A stretch of 11,457 nt of DNA, from contig WJOV01000106.1 of NCBI GenBank assembly GCA_009618475.1, forward strand, positions 1 through 11,457, read 5' to 3'. The translations under genes and the position numbers were made by a program. Below the pieces are notes generated by a model, which searched no databases, had not been told where the DNA came from, and was given only the letters and a program-made list of their open reading frames with translations. The stretch is from Methanosarcinales archaeon. GTDB taxonomy: Archaea; Halobacteriota; Syntropharchaeia; Alkanophagales; Methanospirareceae. Shown piece after piece: positions 6,451 to 11,457 of the stretch. Positions within the stretch are counted from its first letter, which is position 1. The number at the start of each line of letters is the position of its first letter.

Positions 6451-6519
6451 ATAGATTATAGTTTCATTTACAAACTCTCTTTCCTTTTACGGAAGAAAAG
6501 CTCTTGTAACTTGAATAGT

Positions 6520-7336
6520 TTAAACCGCAGTCTTCGTAACTCCTCCATGTTCAGTTAATCGAGGTCTCACTTCAATTTTCATCGGTTGTTGCGTTATTTC
6601 TTGTTCGGTAGATTTACTTGCCCATATATATGCCTCGCCACTCTTCAATGAACTCAAATCCTCGGATTTTAACTTTTTCAAAGCGCTATTTTTGCCCTGG
6701 ATATGTTTCAACCATTCTGGCGAATTCATCCGATGCAATAGAACAACGTCCGATAGTTCAATTACCTTAGCATTCACCGAAGGCGGATCTTGTGATGCTA
6801 TCAATATTTTGGATTGCCATTGGCTCCGCCTTATACGACTCCCACAATCTATTAATACCCTCTTGATTCCTGTTTGGGCGTGTGAACGATTCAAATTCAG
6901 GGGTATAAGCTTCCTTTTTACTGTAGTGGAAGATGACAGAGGCAAGGGGTTTATCAAGGGTTGAGATATTCTGCGCTGCCTTCACGGCCATTTCAGTAAT
7001 GACTCCCAATGTGTAACTTTTTCCTGAGCCTGGAATGCCAAATAGGGATATAGTGTGTGGCTCATTGAGATCAATAAGCACTTTCTTTCCAGATATTTTT
7101 CCTATTATTCCCCATTGTTCTGATTCTCCTTCACACCCTATGGTTATAGATTCAGATTCCTTGCTTGGTTCTGAGGCTATTTTCTTTTCTTTTATCAATT
7201 CTCCCCTTATTTCTTCTTTTTCACAAAAAAGAAAAACAAATATGGGTATGTTTTTAGTCAAGGTTTTTACCGAAGGTAAAAAAGTTGTTGGTAAATCCTT
7301 TCTTTCTAAGAAAAGTTTTAAATTATATCTTCTCAA
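6520..7336 (-). pseudogene. HerA/FtsK-type ATPase relic with internal deletion and frameshift
   Basis: Two frames together encode the two ends of a DUF87-like P-loop ATPase. The first (7336 to about 6825) has a GKISGKKVLIDLNEPHTIS strand, the Walker A loop GIPGSGKSYT, and VIFHYSKKEAYTPEFESF, and breaks off after WESYKAEP. The second (about 6820 to 6520) resumes with LIASQDPPSV, ELSDVVLLHRMNSPEWLKHI, SGEAYIWAS and the terminal RPRLTEHGGVTKTAV. The Walker B region and the central body expected between them, roughly 150-200 residues in relatives as I recall the family, are missing, and the halves differ by one reading frame. The first codons (MRRYNLKLF...) look unlike the family, so the 5' end may be eroded too. 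It lies directly behind the MNT gene, whose end it overlaps if ATG 7336 is used. Confidence 0.8.
7264..7282. repeat. Inverted repeat, 8-bp stem, GAA loop
   Basis: TTTTTACC (7264-7271) and GGTAAAAA (7275-7282) pair around GAA. It lies about 40 nt past the MNT stop, in the unlikely-looking 5' part of the ATPase relic. Its CCGAAGG centre matches the hairpin at 73-87. It may mark the end of the MNT transcript or a rearrangement point; neither is shown. Confidence 0.45.
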
Positions 7337-7733
7337 GAATACCCATCAATTCCTCTTTGTCCAATTCCTGTCTATGCTTTTGGTCTCCCCACACCTTCCT
7401 GTAAAAATAGAAATATTCATAAAGCGAGGGTAAATCGCGGCAAAACACTACTTTATGATTCTCAATAACCTGAACCTTCATGTATAGCGGAAGCTCTTCA
7501 AATAGCCATGTATCATATCTTTTTCCCGACACATCTATATTTTCATAAATTCTTCTCAAAACCACGCTCATATCCTTCTTATTTCTTATTTCCGGTGCAA
7601 CAATACAGAAATCCCGGTCACTCCTCCCATCAGCTTGCTCTTTTGCACCAGAGCCAAACAAAAGGACTGCGAGAATTCTTTCGTCCTCCGCCAGAAATGC
7701 GAAATCCGCTTTTATTCGCTCTTCCTCATCCAT
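7323..7733 (-). CDS. mntA: MNT-type nucleotidyltransferase, MntA antitoxin of a HEPN/MNT pair
   Basis: Minimal nucleotidyltransferase that, in characterised HepT-MntA systems, neutralises the HEPN toxin by AMPylating a tyrosine. The signature GSX10DXD is intact (G27, S28, D39, D41, in FGSGAKEQADGRSDRDF), and D74 is a possible third carboxylate. The C-terminal WLFEELPLYMKVQVIENHKV and YEYFYFYRKVW stretches are typical of archaeal members. The 136-residue length is normal. The start overlaps the HEPN gene by 22 nt and has a GGTGAAG site 5 nt before the ATG, so translation is probably coupled. The catalytic residues suggest an active enzyme. Confidence 0.88.
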   Translation of the reverse strand: MDEEERIKADFAFLAEDERILAVLLFGSGAKEQADGRSDRDFCIVAPEIRNKKDMSVVLRRIYENIDVSGKRYDTWLFEELPLYMKVQVIENHKVVFCRDLPSLYEYFYFYRKVWGDQKHRQELDKEELMGILEKI

Positions 7734-8140
7734 TTCTTCACCATTTCCATAAATTCTTCTATCGGCACTAAAAGTTCCTGTATTGATTCTAAGGCTATTT
7801 CATCGTTTAGTTCGTTGTATTCATGAACTAATCTATTCCTCAAACCATCTGCTTCTTTTAAAGCCTCTTTTATTCTTGTATCTATTATATCTAACCCGAA
7901 TATCTTTTCTATGTTTGTATAATCATCTTTTGGTAGCTTACCTTCGTCCTTTAGACTCATTGCGACTACATCTGTTGAAGCTTCGACCACTTCTTGCATG
8001 GCTTTATAAACTGCAAGTCTCGTTTTCTTGTCCATCTCTCCAACACCCTCTACCTCATTTAGCCACGTTCTTATATCCTCCATCCGCTCTTCTATGTGCT
8101 CTATTTTGTCAATGTATCTTCGCAACCTTTCACTGTCCAT
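7712..8140 (-). CDS. hepT: HEPN-domain ribonuclease toxin, HepT
   Basis: All-helical 142-residue HEPN protein. The catalytic RX4HXY motif is complete at R101-H106-Y108 (RNRLVHEYN): R and H form the RNase site in the dimer, and the tyrosine is the residue AMPylated by MntA. The preceding helices carry the family pattern (AMQEVVEASTDVVAMSL and IEKIFGLDIID). The ATG follows the purA stop by only 3 nt, and a GGGGGT site lies in the purA end, so toxin expression is probably tied to purA transcription. The toxin comes first and the antitoxin second, as usual for this type. Confidence 0.9.
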   Translation of the reverse strand: MDSERLRRYIDKIEHIEERMEDIRTWLNEVEGVGEMDKKTRLAVYKAMQEVVEASTDVVAMSLKDEGKLPKDDYTNIEKIFGLDIIDTRIKEALKEADGLRNRLVHEYNELNDEIALESIQELLVPIEEFMEMVKKWMRKSE

Positions 8141-8143
8141 AAT

Positions 8144-9148
8144 TTACCCCCGCAAATCCACTATCTCCGATAGTTCAGGTCCCGTGGAAATCAGCTTCAC
8201 GGGCACTCGTGTATCGCGCTCAACCTTAGCCACAAAATCCTTTACCTCTTTACTCAACTCTTCGTACTCCCTCACACCTCTGCATGAAGCGTCTAACCTG
8301 TCCACACCGCTCAATGCCACCATTGTCGCTCCATTTATCATCGCCGAGTAAGCAGCCATCTTTGCATCCCATTCCCCTATCCGTCTTTTCCGTCTTGTAA
8401 CCGTGCCAAACTCCTCGATATGCAATTCAGCCGCTTTTTCTTCCGTCATTTGCGTTTCAAACGGACCTTCGCCCACTCGCGTTGGAAATGACTTGAATAC
8501 CACGATGACGTCATCCACTCGTGTAGGACCCATGCCCACGTCAGCAGCCATCTGTGAAGCAGTCGTGTCTTTAGACGTAACGAAGGGGTACGTTCCGTAG
8601 AGCAGAGAAATGCCAAAACCTTGCGTGCCTTCTATCAGCACACCGTTCCCACGGTCCAACGCCTCGTTTATTTCCAACGGCACGTCACAAAGGAACTCTT
8701 CCAACTCCTTTACGTCCTTCGCTTGTCTTGACTTCCTAAAAACTCTCGCTGCATTCGCAGGTCCGCATCCGGAACCCGTGGACCCTATTTTGCCCTTTAA
8801 ATGCGTGTCCCTCTTATCCTCTTCAATATGTTCCTCTTCGATTATGCCGCATCGCCGGTCCACGCCTACTCGCCCCTGCAGCCCGAAGGAAGCTATTTCT
8901 CCTTTGAACACCCGTGGGTCAACCAATACGCCAGCGCCAATCAGAAGCCGTGCAGATTCACATACAAACCCCGAAGGCACCATCCTCAATGCATATTCCT
9001 TCCCTTTTACCACAACCGTATGCCCCGCATTGGGTCCTACTCCTCCTCGTGCAACCACGTCCGGCTCGTCATGCTTTGCGAGATACGCTACAATCTTGCC
9101 TTTACCTTCGTCACCAAAAAATCCCCCGACTAATATTGTTGATGGCAT
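8144..9148 (-). CDS. purA: Adenylosuccinate synthetase
   Basis: Joins IMP and aspartate using GTP to form adenylosuccinate, the first committed step to AMP. The 334-residue length is that of the short archaeal enzyme, about 100 residues shorter than the E. coli protein. The N-terminal P-loop GDEGKGK has catalytic D13, and NAGHT has catalytic H43. Later segments STGSGCGPA, EGTQGFG, YPFVTSKDTTA, TRVGEGPF and ISTGPE match family positions. The usual GGQWGDEGKGK is GGFFGDEGKGK here. Transcription from the TATA box at 9172-9184 would start near 9151, almost at the ATG. It is the first gene of an apparent purA-hepT-mntA transcript. Confidence 0.95.
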   Translation of the reverse strand: MPSTILVGGFFGDEGKGKIVAYLAKHDEPDVVARGGVGPNAGHTVVVKGKEYALRMVPSGFVCESARLLIGAGVLVDPRVFKGEIASFGLQGRVGVDRRCGIIEEEHIEEDKRDTHLKGKIGSTGSGCGPANAARVFRKSRQAKDVKELEEFLCDVPLEINEALDRGNGVLIEGTQGFGISLLYGTYPFVTSKDTTASQMAADVGMGPTRVDDVIVVFKSFPTRVGEGPFETQMTEEKAAELHIEEFGTVTRRKRRIGEWDAKMAAYSAMINGATMVALSGVDRLDASCRGVREYEELSKEVKDFVAKVERDTRVPVKLISTGPELSEIVDLRG

Positions 9149-9171
9149 GCTAATTGCTCAATATCATGTGC

Positions 9172-9184
9172 ACTTATAAAAACA
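9172..9184 (-). promoter_or_regulatory. TATA box of purA
   Basis: The minus strand reads TTTTTATAAGTG, centred about 29 nt before the purA ATG. The plus-strand ATAAAAACA and TTTTTTAG words of the same 77-bp region probably serve the divergent gene at 9226, so the two promoters lie back to back. Confidence 0.5.
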
Positions 9185-9225
9185 AAAAGTTTTTTAGTGT
9201 AGTGAGATAAAAGCTACCCCTGGTT

Positions 9226-9579
9226 ATGACGCAAAACGAGATAATAGGTTATCAATTCGCAGAGCGGATAAAATCTGAGCTGATAATCGGCTCCAAAATG
9301 CTGATGGTGATAGAAACGCTGAAGGAAAGTGAATTAGAGGGTGCGAAAAAAGCGGTGTTTGCTTTCTTCGACGCCTTGTCCACAGAGACGGGAATAGCAT
9401 TGAACGCGACTGGAATGCAAGAATTCATGCAGGTGGAAGAAAAGGTAACGCAGGTAAAAAGAAGGGTAGAAGAGGCGGATTATCAGGAGGCGCATGCAAA
9501 CCTCGGAAGAGCAGTATCGCATGCTACAACTGCCTGCGAGAGAACCATGAGGGCATTGATGGAAAAGGGGCTGCTGTAG
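9226..9579 (+). CDS. Hypothetical helical protein
   Basis: Not recognised. The 117-residue product looks all-alpha: a short N-terminal helix (IIGYQFAERIKSELIIGSKML), a second (ETLKESELEGAKKAVFAFFDAL), then two long helices (MQEFMQVEEKVTQVKRRVEEA and EAHANLGRAVSHATTACERT) separated by a DYQE turn, suggesting a helical bundle or hairpin. There is no signal peptide and no membrane segment, and the one cysteine comes late. No ribosome binding site precedes the ATG. It diverges from purA and ends 4 bp from the converging CBS gene. The coding frame is clean and translated composition is protein-like, so it is probably real. Confidence 0.65.
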   Translation: MTQNEIIGYQFAERIKSELIIGSKMLMVIETLKESELEGAKKAVFAFFDALSTETGIALNATGMQEFMQVEEKVTQVKRRVEEADYQEAHANLGRAVSHATTACERTMRALMEKGLL

Positions 9580-9583
9580 TTAG

Positions 9584-9976
9584 TTAGAAGTAGAATTCCC
9601 TCACATACTCCGGCTTCCTCGTCAATAGGTCACGAATACTTACGATTCCTATGAGCACGTCATTTTCAACCACCGGCAGTCTTTTTATCCGCTTCCTTGC
9701 TGCGAGTTTGCACGCTTCCTCCGCTGACGCTTCTGGCTCGATGGTAACCAGAGGAGAAGCCATTATTTCTTTCGCTTTTGTTTCGCTTGCCCTTCTATCC
9801 TTCAAAAGAACCTTTAACGCTATGTCGCGTTCAGTAATTATCCCCGCTGGTTTACCCTCTTTCGTTATCACCACACTCCCTATTCCCAATTCTTCCATAT
9901 CCTCCGCTATTTTAGTGACCAAAGTTTCGTTATCTTCCGCGATAATCGGGCGGCTCATCACATCCCTAACTTTCAT
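9584..9976 (-). CDS. Two-CBS-domain protein
   Basis: A stand-alone Bateman module of 130 residues: CBS1 about 7-60 (VRDVMSRPIIAEDNETL ... GKPAGIITERDIALKVL) and CBS2 about 69-123 (AKEIMASPLVTIEPEAS ... NDVLIGIVSIRDLL). Each repeat ends in the G-I-(I/V)-(T/S)-x-R-D pattern whose Asp contacts the ribose of adenine nucleotides. Such proteins sense AMP, ATP or SAM and act on partners; the partner cannot be read from sequence. Nearness to purA (adenylate synthesis) is suggestive at most, because the two are separate transcripts. The start has a GAGGTGA site and a TATA box at 10005-10015. Confidence 0.92.
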   Translation of the reverse strand: MKVRDVMSRPIIAEDNETLVTKIAEDMEELGIGSVVITKEGKPAGIITERDIALKVLLKDRRASETKAKEIMASPLVTIEPEASAEEACKLAARKRIKRLPVVENDVLIGIVSIRDLLTRKPEYVREFYF

Positions 9977-10004
9977 CTTTCCTTTTTCACCTCGTTTTAT
10001 TATA

Positions 10005-10015
10005 CACTTTAAAAA
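10005..10015 (-). promoter_or_regulatory. TATA box of the CBS gene
   Basis: The minus strand reads TTTTTAAAGTG. A start site near 9984 leaves about 8 nt before the ATG. Confidence 0.45.
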
Positions 10016-10026
10016 TAAAAATAGGA

Positions 10027-10036
10027 CTTTATATGT
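10027..10036 (+). promoter_or_regulatory. TATA box of gapA-pgk (leaderless)
   Basis: CTTTATATG is centred 26 nt before the ATG at 10058, and no ribosome binding site lies between. The message should start at the codon itself. Confidence 0.5.
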
Positions 10037-10057
10037 TTAGATAACAAATAGCTACAC

Positions 10058-11089
10058 ATGATGAAGGTGGCAATAAATGGATGGGGTAGAATAGGTCGAA
10101 TTGTATTCAGAGCGGCGTTACGCAACGACTCGAACGTGGATTTTGTGGCAATAAACAGTCACGCTGCGGAGGCTTCCTGGATGGCGCACCTGTTAAAGTA
10201 CGATTCCGTGCACGGTAGGGAGGGCGGAAAGATAATAGCGGATAAAGACACGAACACGCTGGTCGTGAATGGAAAGCAGATAAAGATATTGGCAGAAAAC
10301 GATCCGGCGAAGTTGCCATGGCGCGATTTGGGCGTGGACGTGGTAGTAGAATCAACGGGGAAGTTCCGAGATAGAAAAAGCGTATCGAAACACATTGACG
10401 CGGGTTGTAAAAAAGTAATAATAACAGCACCTGCAAAAGACCCTGACGTTACTCTTGTCCCGGGCGTCAATGACGAGACGTATGACCCTGCGTCGCATAA
10501 CATAATCTCGCTTGCCTCTTGTACCACCAATTGCCTGGCTCCCGTGGCGAAAGTGTTGAACGACGAATTTGGCATAAATCGTGGGTTCATGACCACCGTT
10601 CATTCTTATACGGGCGACCAGCGGATTCTCGATGGAAGGCATGAAGACCTGAGGAGGGCACGTGCCGCAGCTATGTCTCTAATACCAACGACAACCGGAG
10701 CGGCGGCAGCATTAGGTCTCGTATTACCCTCGCTGGCGGGTAAAATGGACGGGATAGCGTTGCGAGTGCCCACTTTTAACGTTTCCGTGGTTGACCTCGT
10801 AGTGGAGTTGGGTAGCGTAGTTACCATTGAGGGGGTGAACCGCGCTTTTGAAGAAGCGTCGAAGGCATCGTTAAGTGGAATTCTCGCTGTTTCTCATGAG
10901 CCTCTCGTTTCCATAGATTATATCGGCTCGAACTATTCTGCGGTGGTTGATGCGGAGTACACAAATGTGATAGGTGGTGTAGGCGGCAAAGGTAGTTTAG
11001 TGAAAGTGCTTGCGTGGTATGACAACGAATGGGGCTACTCCTGCAGAGTGGTGGACATGATAAAGAGGATAGAGGAACAGGGAGTGTAG
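10058..11089 (+). CDS. gapA: Glyceraldehyde-3-phosphate dehydrogenase, bacterial/class I type
   Basis: Interconverts glyceraldehyde 3-phosphate and 1,3-bisphosphoglycerate. The 343-residue protein is the class I form of bacteria and eukaryotes, not the usual archaeal class II: NGWGRIG Rossmann loop, LLKYDSVHG, SCTTNC with catalytic C155, TVHSYTGDQ with H182, DLRRARAAA, and the WYDNEWGYS C-terminus. Residues that fix coenzyme choice are changed: the NAD-binding Asp32 position is Ser34, and the Leu-Pro pair at 187-188 is Gly193-Arg194, which points to NADP(H). Two ATGs are adjacent; the first sits where the TATA box predicts the transcript start. pgk follows after 37 bp, forming an operon for the next glycolytic step. 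Confidence 0.95.
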   Translation: MMKVAINGWGRIGRIVFRAALRNDSNVDFVAINSHAAEASWMAHLLKYDSVHGREGGKIIADKDTNTLVVNGKQIKILAENDPAKLPWRDLGVDVVVESTGKFRDRKSVSKHIDAGCKKVIITAPAKDPDVTLVPGVNDETYDPASHNIISLASCTTNCLAPVAKVLNDEFGINRGFMTTVHSYTGDQRILDGRHEDLRRARAAAMSLIPTTTGAAAALGLVLPSLAGKMDGIALRVPTFNVSVVDLVVELGSVVTIEGVNRAFEEASKASLSGILAVSHEPLVSIDYIGSNYSAVVDAEYTNVIGGVGGKGSLVKVLAWYDNEWGYSCRVVDMIKRIEEQGV

Positions 11090-11126
11090 AGATAGGAAAT
11101 ACGGGGCTAAAAGGAGGGTGGAGGAA

Positions 11127-11457
11127 ATGAATGAACAGTTGAGTGACTTCCTGACAATAGATGATTTCGACGTAGAAGGAAAGATAGTGCTCTTCCGGGC
11201 GGATATAAATTCGGTGGTTATAGATGGAAAAGTGCAGATGAAGGAGAGAATATTAGAGAATGCAAAAACTATACGCGAGCTTTCGGAGAAAAAAGCGAGA
11301 GTGGTTATCCTCGCACATCAGAGTCGTGTTGGTAGGGATGACTTTACCTCTCTGGAACAGCACGCACAACTGCTCAGGAATCTATTGGATTTGAAATTCA
11401 TTGACGATATAATAGGACCTGCTGCGAGAGAAGCGATAAAGAATCTTAGCGATGGGG
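11127..11457 (+). CDS. pgk: Phosphoglycerate kinase, N-terminal part (runs off the window)
   Basis: Transfers phosphate between 1,3-bisphosphoglycerate and ADP, consuming or supplying the product of the gene before it. Only about 110 residues are present. They match the archaeal PGK N-domain: VLFRADINSVVIDGKV (substrate-binding Arg and Asp-Ile-Asn), the RILENAKTIREL helix, VVILAHQSRVG, FTSLEQHAQLL, and FIDDIIGPAAREAI. The ATG has a strong AAGGAGGGTGGAGG region 2-15 nt upstream, in contrast to the leaderless first gene of the operon. The 3' end lies outside the window. Confidence 0.93.
   Translation, partial: MNEQLSDFLTIDDFDVEGKIVLFRADINSVVIDGKVQMKERILENAKTIRELSEKKARVVILAHQSRVGRDDFTSLEQHAQLLRNLLDLKFIDDIIGPAAREAIKNLSDG

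Noticed and set aside
7264..7282. Rho-independent terminator after mntA
   Set aside because: The stem is sound, but on the minus strand it is not followed by a T-run, and archaeal termination does not depend on hairpins. Kept only as an inverted repeat.
6520..7336. Programmed frameshift to make a full ATPase from the two frames
   Set aside because: The frames do not simply adjoin: the middle of the domain with Walker B is missing, and no slippery run lies at the junction. Deletion explains it better.
1..11457. CRISPR array
   Set aside because: No regularly spaced direct repeats of 24-37 bp with unique spacers were seen; the only tandem repeat is the 21-bp coding one at 2628-2690.

Overview
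The window looks like chromosomal DNA from an uncultured euryarchaeon. The evidence is TATA-box promoters about 26 nt upstream of starts with little or no leader, a KEOPS Cgi121 subunit, a short archaeal PurA, an archaeal Mre11, an archaeal-type phosphoglycerate kinase, and an intronless tRNA-Gln without encoded CCA. HEPN/MNT and PIN gene pairs with a bacterial-type GAPDH would suit a methanogen or methanotroph-related lineage such as ANME-1 or its relatives, but this placement is a guess from gene style and not a measurement.

Layout. Positions 1-430 hold a short 57-codon ORF with a strong ribosome binding site and otherwise nothing clear. glnA (minus) and the KEOPS gene cgi121 (plus) diverge from a shared promoter region. 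Between cgi121 and tRNA-Gln lies a unit of about 400 bp with a small membrane-protein gene. It is bracketed by a perfect 15-bp direct repeat and contains a 12-bp inverted repeat, which looks like an insertion. Next comes a compact minus-strand operon: a 50-codon ORF, a PIN-domain protein and an Mre11 nuclease. Its TATA box overlaps the stop codon of the upstream phosphohexomutase gene.

Between about 6520 and 9148 a minus-strand cluster runs purA - HEPN toxin - MNT antitoxin - a HerA/FtsK-type ATPase relic. The relic keeps a Walker A motif and an intact C-terminal end, but the middle (Walker B region) is deleted and the two halves are out of frame. The rest of the window has a small helical orphan protein (plus), a two-CBS-domain protein (minus), and the glycolytic/gluconeogenic pair gapA-pgk (plus, pgk cut by the window end).

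Functionally this is central metabolism (nitrogen assimilation, AMP synthesis, triose phosphate interconversion, hexose phosphate isomerisation) interleaved with small defence or toxin-antitoxin modules and DNA-end processing. The points most worth checking are the repeat-flanked insertion at tRNA-Gln, the small ORF-PIN-Mre11 operon without Rad50, the decayed ATPase behind the HEPN/MNT pair, and a GAPDH whose residues point to NADP(H).
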